NCBI GenBank assembly: GCA_037045225.1
Contig: JBAOHZ010000008.1
Coordinates: forward strand, 46,644-110,643
Origin: Nitrospira sp.
Lineage (GTDB): Bacteria > Nitrospirota > Nitrospiria > Nitrospirales > Nitrospiraceae
Direction: 5' to 3'
DNA length: 64,000 bases
Of this stretch, positions 28,030 to 37,663 are shown one piece after another (positions within the stretch are counted from its first letter, which is position 1; every line of letters starts with the position of its first letter). The position numbers and the translations under genes are program-made. The notes beneath the pieces are model-generated. The model did not search any database. It worked only from the letters and a program-made list of their open reading frames with translations, and had not been told where the DNA came from.

Positions 28030-28965
28030 CCCTAAACCGGACAGATGATGTGCGCAGTCGCCGATCGCCCATAGGTTCGACGTCCCGCGCACGCGCAGAT
28101 CCGGCTCGGTCAGCAGTCGTCCGCGCTCCTTGGACACATCGAGCCGGTCCACTAGAAGCGGCGACGTGGTGCCGATCGTGCAAACGACCGTGGCGCCGCG
28201 GAGCATTCGACCATCGTGCAGTTCGACGCCCTCGGCAGTGGCCATCGTCGCGCGCGCGTTGAGAATCATCTTGATACCGGCCTGCTCCATCTTCGTTCGG
28301 GCAAACTCCCGGAGTGTCGGGCTCACTTCCGGCAGAATCTGATCGTGGCTGTGCACCAACGTGACCGTCACGTCACCGGCGGTGAAGTTGCTGTAAAACC
28401 GCATGCCGGCTTTGATCAAATCATTGATCTCGCCGGCCGTCTCTACTCCGGTAAAGCCGCCGCCGACCACGACGAACGAGAGATACCACCGTCGCCGGTC
28501 CGGGTCGTCACAGACTTCGGCTTTTTCAAGTTGTGCCATCACGTGAAATCGTAAGACCATGGCATCGCCCTCGGACTTCAGTGGGAATGCATGGTCGGCC
28601 ATGCCGGGGACCACACTCAGATTGACGGCAGTCCCGCAAGCCAGCACCGCATGATCAAACGTCATACGACTCGGACGACCATCGTATCGTTCGTATTCCA
28701 CCTCTGACGTGGCCAGGTCGATGCGCCGGACTTCTTGGGTTCGACAGCGGACTCCGGGCAGCATCTGACGTAACGGCGCCGTGACCGCACTCGGATTGAT
28801 CGCCGCACCCGCCACTTCCGCCAGCAATGGGTAGAAGATCATGTTGTTCTCCCGGCTGAACAGCACGATCTCGCAGGTGTTCGTCGACAATTTCTTGCGC
28901 AGAGTCCTTGCGCACTTCACGCCGGCGAAGCCCCCGCCGATGATGACGATTCTCGTAGGGTTCAT
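28030..28965 (-). pseudogene. NDH-2-like FAD-dependent oxidoreductase, 3'-truncated
   Basis: Type II NADH dehydrogenase-like flavoprotein. It has an N-terminal FAD site (RIVIIGGGFAGVKCARTL), an NAD(P) site (VVVGGGFTGVETAGEI) and the second FAD motif (SNLWAIGDCAHH). Soon after that motif the sequence runs into the leader of the transposase remnant, so the C-terminal third (~100 residues, including the membrane-binding part) is lost. The remaining frame stops at 27961. The start codon is good; activity is doubtful. Confidence 0.8.
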
Positions 28966-28969
28966 GCCG

Positions 28970-29216
28970 TCACCTCGAATACCGCACCACGCAGGAAGGG
29001 CGCTCGTCCTTCCAGGCTTCTTCCCACAGGCGAAAGCCGCCGGTACACGCGTGGTTGTTGTGGCCCAATGCGCTCATTCAGGCAGCGTCATGAGCCGTTT
29101 CGCGTTGCCGCCGCCGAGCACCACATAGTCGGCTTGAAGCGCCCGGTGGAGCGCGGCCACGACATCATCGACATAGCGGCGCCATGTCTTCCGCCGTACC
29201 GTTTGAGCCTGCACAG
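28970..29216 (-). pseudogene. ROK-family (polyphosphate) glucokinase C-terminal remnant
   Basis: One frame encodes RKTWRRYVDDVVAALHRALQADYVVLGGGNAKRLMTLPE and meets TGA. The next frame continues GHNNHACTGGFRLWEEAW. The GGGNAKR and GGFRLWE blocks are characteristic of the C-terminus of ROK kinases of the polyphosphate-glucokinase type. The N-terminal two-thirds is absent and a frameshift lies near 29090. Confidence 0.7.
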
Positions 29217-29466
29217 GCCGGGATCACGAGGACCTTGCGGCGGTTAGGAGAGAGGCGGTCGGCGGATGCGTCGCGCGTCTGCTTCATGGACGTTTCTCTT
29301 GGAGAGAAGCTGCCTTACCTCAGGACATTGTCATCGCGGCGGCGGCCGAGATCAAGGTGCTTCTTGTCCGGACGACCGTTCAGGTCGCGTCCGGTCCGGA
29401 GAAGTCCTTGGGCAGGGGCGCACGAGAGCGGAGTCGCTGCTCTGCGGTGACTTACCGATCCGCTCC

Positions 29467-30108
29467 TTAATATCCAACGGTGAAGCGTTGTCGGATGTGT
29501 GCCGGTCGTTCCACTTCATCCATCATGGCTACCGCATAGTCTTCGAGCGAGATTGAACTCTCACCACGCGCATTCGTGAGTAACTGATCCGTTCCCAGGC
29601 GGAACTTCCCGGCCCGCGTTCCTGGTTGTAACATCGCGGAGGGGCTCAAGCAGGTCCATTCGAGGTCATGTTCATGTCGTAACAACTGCAGAACATCTGC
29701 CGTGGCGCGAGCCGTGCCCTTCAACTGCTCGGGAAAATCGGGCGTATCGATCACCCGAACACCGGGTTTGACTTCGAGGCTCCCCGCTCCGCCCACCACG
29801 AGCAACCGCTTCACACCGGCCCGCTTCATAGCGGCCATCGCTGTCCGGATGCCTTGCACATGTTTTTCCCGAATCTCAGGATCGGATTTATCGGGACTGA
29901 AGGCGCTGATGACGGCATCCTGACCAGCCAGCACAGGCGACAATTCATCGACATTGTCGATATCCACTTTGTGAGGATGAAGCTTGGCATGTGCAGGCAG
30001 CTTCTCCGGATGCCGCACGATGGCCGTGACTTCATGCCCGCGGTCCAGAGCCTCTTTGAGGAGTGCCGATCCGACGAATCCCGTGGCCCCAATAAGCGCG
30101 ATTTTCAT
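29467..30108 (-). CDS. NAD(P)-dependent oxidoreductase (NmrA/YwnB-like)
   Basis: A complete 213-aa atypical SDR. The NAD(P)-binding motif IGATGFVGSAL is at the N-terminus, VKRLLVVGGAGSLEV is in the middle, and SISLEDYAVAMMDEVE is near the C-terminus. GGAGG lies 5 bp before the ATG. Members act on flavins or quinones or as redox sensors; the substrate is unknown. It is a paralogue of the fragment at 27535-27892. Confidence 0.9.
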   Translation of the reverse strand: MKIALIGATGFVGSALLKEALDRGHEVTAIVRHPEKLPAHAKLHPHKVDIDNVDELSPVLAGQDAVISAFSPDKSDPEIREKHVQGIRTAMAAMKRAGVKRLLVVGGAGSLEVKPGVRVIDTPDFPEQLKGTARATADVLQLLRHEHDLEWTCLSPSAMLQPGTRAGKFRLGTDQLLTNARGESSISLEDYAVAMMDEVERPAHIRQRFTVGY

Positions 30109-30121
30109 GTCGTCCTCCGAA

Positions 30122-30325
30122 TCATTTCAAACTGAAACGCCTACACTCAACAACTCGGGCTCCCACTTCGAGCGGATGGGTCGTCGTGTAGAGCTGGACG
30201 GCCGGCCCCATCTGGACGTAATCTCCGATCTCAATCGGCGTGCAATCCAGGAACACACAGCTGAAGTTGACGAACCCGTTGATGCCTAGACGGATGTTGT
30301 ACCCGTAGTCGCACGCAAACAGCGG
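30122..30325 (-). pseudogene. Maltose/galactoside O-acetyltransferase fragment
   Basis: 67 codons encode the left-handed beta-helix core of a sugar O-acetyltransferase: FACDYGYNIRLGINGFVNF, LDCTPIEIGDYVQMGP and YTTTHPLEVGAR, with the catalytic His. N- and C-terminal parts are missing and no start codon fits. Confidence 0.75.
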
Positions 30326-30371
30326 CCTCTGGCCAACATCTTGGCCTTTTCATTCACGGCATCGCCTTCTG

Positions 30372-31850
30372 TCAGAACGGATACTGCCTCGGCGTATGCT
30401 GCACCGTCACCCACTGCGCAGTCGTGAACTCCTCGATAATCCAGTCGCCGCCGAAGCGTCCGAGCCCGCTGTTCTTCTCGCCACCGAATGGATTGTTCGC
30501 AAGATCATTGACTGGTTGATCGTTGATATGGGCCATGCCGACTTCCATTTTGAGCGCAAAGGCCAATCCGCGATTTTCATCCTTCGTAATGACGGCGCCG
30601 GTCAGTCCGGCATCGGTGTCATTGGCGACCCGCAAGGCTTCAGCTTCATTCCTCACCTTGATGATCGGCGCGACTGGACCGAAGATTTCCTCTCGCGCGA
30701 TGGTCATATTCATCGTCACGCCGGTAAACACATGCGGCGGAATCACCAATCCCGTTGGCTCCCCGCCTGCCATTTCCTTCGCGCCCTCCTTGCGGGCCGA
30801 TTCGATGTGCGCCATGATTCCCTGACATTGCTGCTTGTTGATGATTGGTCCGATGACTGTGTCCGGCTCCTTGGGATCGCCCACCTTGAGTTTCTTGACG
30901 CGATTCACAAACCTGTTCACGAACTCCTCATGAATCGATTCATGAACGATGATGCGGTTGGCAATCATGCAGATCTGCCCTTGATTGATGAATTTGCCGA
31001 AGACGGCGGCATTGACCGCTATGTCCATGTCGGCATCATCCAGGATGACAAGAGGGCCATTCCCTCCGAGTTCAAGTGCGATCTTCTTGATGATCGGGCT
31101 CTTCATGCTGTTGATGCCGATGCCGATACCGACAGGGGTTGAGCCGGTGAACGAATTGAGGCGAGGAATCGGATGCAGAGCAAATGGGTTGCCGATCTTC
31201 GAACCGGAGCCGACGACCACGTTGAACAACCCCGCGGGCAGCCCGGCTTCTTCATAAATCTTCGCGAGCATCAACGCGCCGGTCACCGGGGTATCGCTCG
31301 AAGGTTTGAGCACCACCGCGTTGCCGACCGCCAGGGCCGGCGCGACCGAGCGGTTCGAGAGATGCATGGCGAAATCCCATGGGCTGATCACGGCGATCAC
31401 ACCCAACGGTTTTTTATACACCCGGCATTCCTTGCCGGGAATGTTGCAGGGCATGATGTGGCCGATCACACGGTAGGGCGCCGCTGCGGCCTGCTCCATG
31501 ATATCGACGACCGCTTGCCATTCGATTTCAGCCTTGATGCGGACGCTCCCCGATTCGCGAATCGACCAATCGACGATTTCATCTTTCCTCGCTTTAACGA
31601 TATCGTAGGCGCGGCGGAGGACCCGGGCTCGCTCGCCCGGAGAAGCGGCGGCCCATCCGGTTTGGGCCTTCTTGGCGGATTCAAACGCCTGGTTCACATC
31701 GTCTAAGCTGGCACCGGGGATCTCCGCGAGCAGACTGTCATCATAGGGGTCGGTCACCCGTACCACGTGAGAAGATCGGCCCGTTACCCATTGGCCATTG
31801 ATGTACAGCTTATCGTACCCGCTGTAACGCGCACGTGTGGGAGCACTCAT
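30372..31850 (-). CDS. Aldehyde dehydrogenase (benzaldehyde/vanillin-type)
   Basis: NAD(P)-dependent aldehyde dehydrogenase of 492 aa, apparently intact. The catalytic Glu (LELGGNGPLVI) and Cys (QGQICMI), the PWDF and GFTG-like SFTGSTPVG motifs, and the NPFGGEKNSGLGR end are all present. The start at 31850 is chosen for its AGGAGG ribosome site; the track-like extension to 31874 is not needed. The gene lies next to a broken zinc alcohol dehydrogenase. The pair once suited stepwise oxidation of an (aromatic) alcohol to the acid. Confidence 0.92.
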   Translation of the reverse strand: MSAPTRARYSGYDKLYINGQWVTGRSSHVVRVTDPYDDSLLAEIPGASLDDVNQAFESAKKAQTGWAAASPGERARVLRRAYDIVKARKDEIVDWSIRESGSVRIKAEIEWQAVVDIMEQAAAAPYRVIGHIMPCNIPGKECRVYKKPLGVIAVISPWDFAMHLSNRSVAPALAVGNAVVLKPSSDTPVTGALMLAKIYEEAGLPAGLFNVVVGSGSKIGNPFALHPIPRLNSFTGSTPVGIGIGINSMKSPIIKKIALELGGNGPLVILDDADMDIAVNAAVFGKFINQGQICMIANRIIVHESIHEEFVNRFVNRVKKLKVGDPKEPDTVIGPIINKQQCQGIMAHIESARKEGAKEMAGGEPTGLVIPPHVFTGVTMNMTIAREEIFGPVAPIIKVRNEAEALRVANDTDAGLTGAVITKDENRGLAFALKMEVGMAHINDQPVNDLANNPFGGEKNSGLGRFGGDWIIEEFTTAQWVTVQHTPRQYPF

Positions 31851-31896
31851 GTGATTCGACCTCCTGTGAAACAACGTGGCTCAACGGCGCCGGTGG

Positions 31897-32520
31897 TCAT
31901 GACCCGAAACGGACAATCGGCTTGATCGTGATGCCCTTCTCGCTGTCCTCCGCCGCCTGATTGATCTGATCAAGGCTGTAAAATTTCACCAGCTTGTCGA
32001 ATGGGAACCGTCCTTGTGTGTAGAGTTCGACAAGGCTCGGAATGAAGATGTCCGGCACGCTGTCACCTTCGATAATGCCGATGATCCGCTTGCCGGTGGT
32101 CATGACCCCGTTCACATCGAAGCTGGCTTCTGTGCCCAAAGCCGGGGCCCCGACAATGCCGCACACGCCTTTAATCGCCAAGGCATCGATGGCCTGGCGC
32201 AGCACGGCGGGCCTGCCGCTCGATTCCAGTGAAAAGTCGGCGCCCCCTCCGGTAATCTGCGCGAGCTTCTCGACCGCGCCGCCGATTCATTCGACGACGC
32301 CGGCTCCTTCGTGGCCCAGCACGACCGGCAGCGGCACGGTATAGAGCTGGTCGCGCGCGACCATATCGGTGTGGCACCTGCCGGTGGCGACGATTCGAAT
32401 CAAGACCTCGTCGGGGCGCGGCTCCTCCAACAGCAGGCTTTCGATCTGGAACGGCCCGCCTTTCTTGCGGACCACGGCCGCCTTGATCTCTCGGGTCTGC
32501 ATCTTTGATGTGTTTGCCAT
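31897..32520 (-). pseudogene. Zinc-type (aryl-)alcohol dehydrogenase, internal deletion
   Basis: Starts well (AGGAG, ATG 32520) with IKAAVVRKKGGPFQIE and the catalytic zinc region GRCHTDMVARD and LGHEGAGVVE. It then hits TGA at ~32286. The same frame resumes as AVEKLAQITGGGADFSLESSG and continues to the normal C-terminus (LYTQGRFPFDKLVKFYSLDQINQA). About 160 codons are missing, including the structural zinc loop and most of the NAD-binding fold. Confidence 0.88.
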
Positions 32521-32741
32521 TCCTGCTCCTTTCCGCCGACCGTCATCACGACCGCCGCCGAATGGTTGCCTGCTTATCGGGCATCCCAGGGTCGATCTCC
32601 GCCGCACCTCCGCCGAGCACTGTCCGCCCGATGATGCTGCAAGAACAAGATTCGTCGAGCTTGATCGAGGACAACAGCATTCGTCTGCTCACATGGACGC
32701 GCAGCTTCAGGGCCGACGGCGTGGCGCGGGCAGAGGCGGTC

Positions 32742-33247
32742 TCAGCCCTTGCCTATGCCTTTGGCGGGTCTCGGCGCACCGCCCGCCTGCACCCTCGCCT
32801 CGACCCGCTTCCCGATATCGGCGTCGATGTTCTTCCAGTATTGGAAGGCCCGTTCGAGCACCTCGCCGCGGACGCCGCCGAGCAGGCTGCCCGAGACTTG
32901 ATCGACCAGCTTCGCCCGCCGCTGTTGGTGGCATAGACCGGTGCGTTGCCGCTGTGGTGGTAGGCCATATGGCCGTCGAACAGATAGGTGTTCAATAAGG
33001 CAGCTTTCGTGTAAGCGGAGACGTCCTCGGTCGCCTTGAAGACACCGAATGCGCCCGCACCCTTGGCGTGGGGTTGGCGCTCGGGAACCTTCTCACGATT
33101 GAAGTGCGCCATCTGTTCCAGAAAATGCACGTCGTGAAGCATGATGGGGCCATCGGGACCGATCGTCAGCGAGTTGCGGTCGCTCGGCGCCGGGGCGCCG
33201 CTGCCCATCGTGGAACCAGTGCCTGTTTCGTTGTCTGACTTCGCCAT
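32742..33247 (-). pseudogene. Catalase, internal deletion and frameshift
   Basis: Monofunctional haem catalase. The N-terminal NSLTIGPDGPIMLHDVHFLEQMAHFNREKVPER block with the catalytic His region is intact. After KATEDVSAYTKAALL the sequence jumps to the C-terminal DGHMAYHHSGNAPVYATNSGGR. A further frameshift leads to LVDQVSGSLLGGVRGEVLERAFQYWKNID and a stop. Roughly 300 residues, including the haem ligand Tyr, are gone. The gene starts with GGAGG. Confidence 0.85.
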
Positions 33248-33356
33248 GAATCCTCCTCTCCTTCAGTTCATGAGTGCTGCCGACAACTACATTGCTGAGA
33301 ACAATCTTTCACTCGCTATAGAATCTCTCTCGGCACATGGATATCATGCCCCCCTT

Positions 33357-33779
33357 TCAATGCGCCATTGGTGATGGCGTTCTCGAAAAGCCGGCGGTTT
33401 CGCCACGCGCCGCATCCACGCTCCAGATGCCGGACCCTTGCGACGAGATGTATAGGAACGTGAAGCAATAGAGAACCGCGAGTTCGCCCATATTCTGAAT
33501 GGGCAACAGCGCCTGTGTACCATGCGCCATCCAATAGGCGGCGGCCATCAGACCGCTACAGAAAAACGCCGCCCACCCGGCAAAAAGGCCGATCATCACG
33601 AGCGTGCCGCCGATCAATTCGATCGGACCGGCAATGTATGCGACAAAGGGAGGAACGGGGTGTGGCGTTCCAGGGAACCCGAACAACTTCTGGGTGCCGT
33701 GCCAGAGCAATAGGAATCCGGTGACGATGCGCATCAAGGCATAAGTCTGGGCGGTAAAAGATTGCATAAACATGGGCAT
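33357..33779 (-). CDS. DoxX family membrane protein
   Basis: A 140-aa four-helix protein of the DoxX family: RIVTGFLLLWHGTQKLFGFPG at the N-terminus, then GPIELIGGTLVMIGLFAG and GELAVLYCFTFLYISSQG. The ATG at 33779 is preceded by AGGAGG. DoxX-type proteins are linked to thiosulfate/quinone oxidation or to redox-stress complexes, but this one lacks informative partners. Confidence 0.88.
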   Translation of the reverse strand: MPMFMQSFTAQTYALMRIVTGFLLLWHGTQKLFGFPGTPHPVPPFVAYIAGPIELIGGTLVMIGLFAGWAAFFCSGLMAAAYWMAHGTQALLPIQNMGELAVLYCFTFLYISSQGSGIWSVDAARGETAGFSRTPSPMAH

Positions 33780-33903
33780 GGATGACCTCCTCATTCAGGA
33801 TCCACTCGTAACAAAACGAACCGCCAACAGCCCTTGGGGTGAACCAAGAGCTGCTGGACGATCTCACATTCGCGCGGGTTCTTGACGCAGGAGCGCGGCG
33901 GGA

Positions 33904-34158
33904 TTACGGCTTTTGCGCCGGATTGCTCGACGGTTTCGACGATCTTTTTGCTGTCGTTCCCTTATCGGCGATGACGTTCTGCGCGGGAAACCCCTTAAAT
34001 CTGCCGTTCTCGAAAGCAAGCAGCCTCCATCCGAGGATTGTCGTCGCATCCTCAAGCGCCTTGAGTCCAGGAGCGTAGGGCCCCCACTGATCCTTGCCGA
34101 AATAGGCATGTCGCGAACGGTAGGTTTGCGGATCAGGCCGGCTTGCCTGCAGTCGCAA
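33904..34158 (-). CDS. Unidentified short ORF or gene fragment
   Basis: An 84-aa frame overlapping the end of the carotenoid oxygenase gene. From residue ~17 (HAYFGKDQWGPYAPGLKALEDATTILG and on) the composition looks like real protein and ends in a lysine/serine-rich tail. No good start codon lies before that part. It may be the C-terminal scrap of a deleted gene. No family recognised. Confidence 0.3.
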   Translation of the reverse strand: MRLQASRPDPQTYRSRHAYFGKDQWGPYAPGLKALEDATTILGWRLLAFENGRFKGFPAQNVIADKGTTAKRSSKPSSNPAQKP

Positions 34159-35623
34159 GCGCGCTCGCGGGCGTCCAGTTTCCGTGCAGCGACATGCGTA
34201 GGCGGAACGGGATCTTGATCCTTGCCACCGGACCCGCGGACATCTTCAGCGAATCCAGCACGACAAGTTCCGTGTTGTCGCCGTTGAGATGGTTGAGAAG
34301 CGCGATGACATATCCATCACCTTCGGGAGCATCATCCGAACGCGGCACGAAGATCGGCTCTTGGAAGCATTGGGCGTTGCCCGGATACCAGGCGTCAGTC
34401 TTCCCCGTCCTCACGTTGACATGGGCAAGCTGGTTGAAGAACTGGAACGGCCGTTCTCCCAGGCTTTCGTCGAATGGCAGCGTGGGATCGGAGGCCAGAA
34501 CGAAGCCGTGCTCATAAGGCTTGCCAGTGAAACGCTCGTCGCAACGCGGGAATTCACACGGGAAGGATGTGATGGGACGTGGCTGAAGAACTTGTTCGCC
34601 CACGCCGGGATCCCCCGGGCCGTTGAGGTTGAACGACCAGCGCATCAGTTGCGAGCTGAGCGTTTCGGGGAGAGGCACTGAGCCGTCCGCCTGCGGGAAG
34701 AAGTAGAAGACGTTGCCGGTCGTCACCGGCATGTCGACCTGCAGGAAACCGTCTTCCTCGTAGGAGTTAAGGGTATGGCCTTGAAAGCCATCTTTCGGCC
34801 CCTCAAACCACATGACATCCTCTGCACTGCCGTCGCGAGGCAGGACGCCAAAGAGCTGGGGCAGGCCTGGCTGCCATTCGAAATGCTGTCCCCCGGCTTT
34901 CATCCGCTCGATATCGACGGTCTGCGGGATAAGCGGAAAAACGACGTGGCGGGCGGTGACGGCAAAATCGTGGATCATTGCCGCGTAGGGACCTTTGAAC
35001 CAGATCTCCTTCTTCAGCTTGCCGGTGGCGTCGATCTCGAAATAGGCGATGTCAGGCGTGCCATCCCCCTTAGCCTCATAGGAGAAGCAGAGAAGATCGC
35101 CGTTGTTGGGATCAACCTTGGGGTGGGCAGTGAACGTTGCCGATTTGATCTGCCCGTTGAAATCCCAGTCGCCGAGCGTCTCGAGAGTCTCCGGATCGAG
35201 CGCGGTGGGCAGCGCATCCTCCTTCATCGCCAGCAACACGCCACCGTGATACAAAACAGTGGTGTTGGACGTGGTATTGTTCGCGGCCGCGAGCGGGTCA
35301 TTGGTGTAGACGTTGCGGTAAACGCCGTTGAGCGAGCGCCGTTCGCGCCATTGCGCCTTCAGTCGGGCGGTCTGGACATAGCGCCGGCGAAGGCTGACAT
35401 GGCCGTTCTCGAACTTGAAGGCAGAGACGAGGCCATCGCCGTTGAAGAAAATATCCTTGCCCAGCATCGGCGGATAGTAAGAGTCCGGCGAAACCTGGAA
35501 GAATGTGCCGTGGATTACAGGGGGAACGGTGCCTTCGATTTCCAGGTCGACGATCTGGGTTTCCACGCGGCTGGGTTTGTAGAGCCCCGTGAATTCGGGG
35601 ATTTGGGGGAAGGTAATGCTCAT
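34133..35623 (-). CDS. Carotenoid oxygenase (lignostilbene/apocarotenoid dioxygenase family)
   Basis: Non-haem iron dioxygenase that cleaves a conjugated double bond in carotenoids or stilbenes, 496 aa. The four iron-binding histidines are in place: ATFTAHPKVDP, MIHDFAVTARH, FQGHTLNSYEED and, near the C-terminus, MSLHGNW. The ATG at 35623 is preceded by AGGAGG, so the open frame further upstream (to 35842) is not included. No carotenoid genes lie nearby, so the substrate is undetermined. Confidence 0.92.
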   Translation of the reverse strand: MSITFPQIPEFTGLYKPSRVETQIVDLEIEGTVPPVIHGTFFQVSPDSYYPPMLGKDIFFNGDGLVSAFKFENGHVSLRRRYVQTARLKAQWRERRSLNGVYRNVYTNDPLAAANNTTSNTTVLYHGGVLLAMKEDALPTALDPETLETLGDWDFNGQIKSATFTAHPKVDPNNGDLLCFSYEAKGDGTPDIAYFEIDATGKLKKEIWFKGPYAAMIHDFAVTARHVVFPLIPQTVDIERMKAGGQHFEWQPGLPQLFGVLPRDGSAEDVMWFEGPKDGFQGHTLNSYEEDGFLQVDMPVTTGNVFYFFPQADGSVPLPETLSSQLMRWSFNLNGPGDPGVGEQVLQPRPITSFPCEFPRCDERFTGKPYEHGFVLASDPTLPFDESLGERPFQFFNQLAHVNVRTGKTDAWYPGNAQCFQEPIFVPRSDDAPEGDGYVIALLNHLNGDNTELVVLDSLKMSAGPVARIKIPFRLRMSLHGNWTPASALATAGKPA

Positions 35624-36042
35624 GATCTCATTCCTCCTGTCGACATTGTGCATGCGCTTCAGAACGGGGTCAAGCGTGATGTCCGGGTTCATGACATATG
35701 AGACGGCGGTGAGGTTCCGCGGCATGGTCGGCTTGAGATCCTTGGACAGGCGTTTGGCGTGACGCTTGCGCATCAGGCGGAAGCGGCGGCCGCCGGGCTT
35801 GCGGCGCAAGGTCGGGGCCGGCATGACCAGTCCGCGCCGCATCAGGCGGCGTTAGGCTTATGCGGCATGGTGTGAAGATCAATCACGATGGCTACGATCG
35901 CAGACCCATAGGCGGTATTCTTTGAAATTTGATCCCTGCACCAATGCCGGTTTCAGGTCGAGCTCTTAAATGTGAACATTGAACACCACGCCGATCTGTT
36001 GTTCAAGCCTAGGACTTAGACACGCTAACGCATTTTACATGT
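35624..36042. other. Stretch between the carotenoid oxygenase gene and the IS element
   Basis: The minus-strand frame upstream of the oxygenase stays open to 35842 and is very basic (RKPGGRRFRLMRKRHAKRL), with no recognisable family. The rest holds nothing identifiable. It may be eroded sequence from before the IS insertion. Confidence 0.4.
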
Positions 36043-36046
36043 CTAG

Positions 36047-37663
36047 GAGCCTGTCCGACATTGATGGAAGAGAAGCCTGTTCTTCACCGGTGAGTCCGTT
36101 TGTGTTCGGCGGCACCTGGATCGGCACAGAGCCCTCCCGCTAGTGCCGTCCTCTCCGGGTCACCTTCCGACTGCCGCTCAGGGCCCGCAGCCCGTCCCCG
36201 GGGCGTCGGCATCGACAGCGCAGGGCGGTCCAGAGCTTGAGCACATTGTGTGTGGTACAGATCAGCGCCCATTCCCCGCGCACCTGCCGCATCCCGCGTA
36301 GCAAGAATTGTCGATAGCCGCGGCCCTGCTTAATCTGGCCAAAGACCGGCTCGACAATCGCTTTGCGCCGGGCATAGAGCCGTCGACCGTGCGTCGTGCG
36401 GAGCGTGCGGCGCATCCGGTCAGCCACCGACAGACCCGCTGGCAGTCGGCCTCGGGGCGCGGCCGGCACCACCGGGCCGTGAAGCTGGCGATCGGGCGGG
36501 ATAAGCGGTGTACAGCCCAGCGCCGTGAGGGCCGCGACATTCGCCTCGCTGAAATACCCCGTATCCATACTCACGGTCCGGGGGACCTGCGCCGTATTCG
36601 CCAGCACCTGGGTCAACATTGGTTGCGCTTGTTGTTTGTCATTGGCTTCATCGGTGACGTCGGCCGCGACAATGATCTGCGCCTGTGCATCGACGGCCGC
36701 TTGGCAGTTGTACCCTTGCACGACACTCCCCTTGGCATCCGACGCCGGCATGATCCGACTCTCCGGATCGGTGAAGTTGCGCTGGGCCTTCGGATGAGGC
36801 ACCGAGCGGGGCGGCTGCGGGGGCCGTCCCCGGCGCGGTCCTTCTGTCTCGCGAACCTCGCGGGCCGCCTGCTTGAGGGTGGCCTCGGCCTGGGCCTCCT
36901 GCTCCAACACCGCCTTGGCCGCCCGAATGGTTTCCAGCCGCTGCTCCCGACGTGCCAGCTCGGCGGGCAGTTCATCACCCCGCCGGTCCGGGCCATACGC
37001 CGCATCATCCCGCGCATCGGCAGCCTCCGCCTGCTTGAGCAGGGCCGCCACCTCCGCCTGCAGCCGCGCCTCTTCCGTCACCATCCGTCCGTAGCTCATC
37101 GCCTTGTGCTTCGACGCATTGGCCTTGACCTTCGTGCCATCCAGCGCAATGTGGCCCAGCTTGACCATGCCCGCCCGCTGGCAGAGCTGGAGCACCTGGA
37201 CAAACAGATCCGCCAGCGCCGGCAGATGCTGCATCCGAAAATCACTGAGCGTCCGGAAGTCCGGCCGCTGATTCGCCGCCAGGACGCGAAACGCCACATC
37301 CTCCTCCAGCTTCCGGGCAATCTGCCGCGAGGCCGGAATCCCGACGGCGTACGCATACAGCAGCACCTTCACCAGCAGCTGGGGATGATACGGCGCCGTG
37401 CCGCGCGTCACCCCGCCATAGGTGGCGAGGATGGGCTGCAGGTTCAGTTCCTCCACCACATCGGCCAGGAAGTACGCCAGGTGATCCTCCGGCAACCAGT
37501 CACGCGGCGACGGCGGCAACAGCCACAGCTCATCGGGGTCATAGGAACGAAAGGTGCGCATCGTCATCGCAGGGCCTCCTCTGGTGTGGCTCGGTGTTCG
37601 TACCGGTACACGACTCGGAGGGGCTTGCCAAGAAATTTCTGGAGGGCAATGTCGGACAGGCTC
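36047..37663 (-). mobile_element. IS1182-family insertion sequence, complete
   Basis: 1617 bp bounded by perfect 17-bp terminal inverted repeats (GAGCCTGTCCGACATTG at 36047 and its complement ending at 37663). It is flanked on both sides by CTAG (36043-36046 and 37664-37667), a 4-bp palindromic target duplication. One intact transposase gene lies inside. Perfect ends and duplication imply a recent insertion. Confidence 0.95.
36140..37567 (-). CDS. IS1182 family transposase
   Basis: A 475-aa DDE transposase. The N-terminal domain is FRSYDPDELWLLPPSPRDWLPEDHLAYFL. Catalytic residues are likely the Asp in HIALDGTKVKANAS, the Asp in VSMDTGYFSE and the Glu in RKAIVEPVFGQIKQGRGYR. AGGAGG lies before the ATG at 37567. 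No frameshift or stop is seen, so the element is probably still active. A long antisense frame (36308-37714) is only its shadow. Confidence 0.95.
   Translation of the reverse strand: MTMRTFRSYDPDELWLLPPSPRDWLPEDHLAYFLADVVEELNLQPILATYGGVTRGTAPYHPQLLVKVLLYAYAVGIPASRQIARKLEEDVAFRVLAANQRPDFRTLSDFRMQHLPALADLFVQVLQLCQRAGMVKLGHIALDGTKVKANASKHKAMSYGRMVTEEARLQAEVAALLKQAEAADARDDAAYGPDRRGDELPAELARREQRLETIRAAKAVLEQEAQAEATLKQAAREVRETEGPRRGRPPQPPRSVPHPKAQRNFTDPESRIMPASDAKGSVVQGYNCQAAVDAQAQIIVAADVTDEANDKQQAQPMLTQVLANTAQVPRTVSMDTGYFSEANVAALTALGCTPLIPPDRQLHGPVVPAAPRGRLPAGLSVADRMRRTLRTTHGRRLYARRKAIVEPVFGQIKQGRGYRQFLLRGMRQVRGEWALICTTHNVLKLWTALRCRCRRPGDGLRALSGSRKVTRRGRH

Noticed and set aside
34775..35701. 308-aa + strand frame opposite the carotenoid oxygenase gene
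   Set aside because: Antisense to a gene with all four iron ligands; no start signal or recognisable domain.
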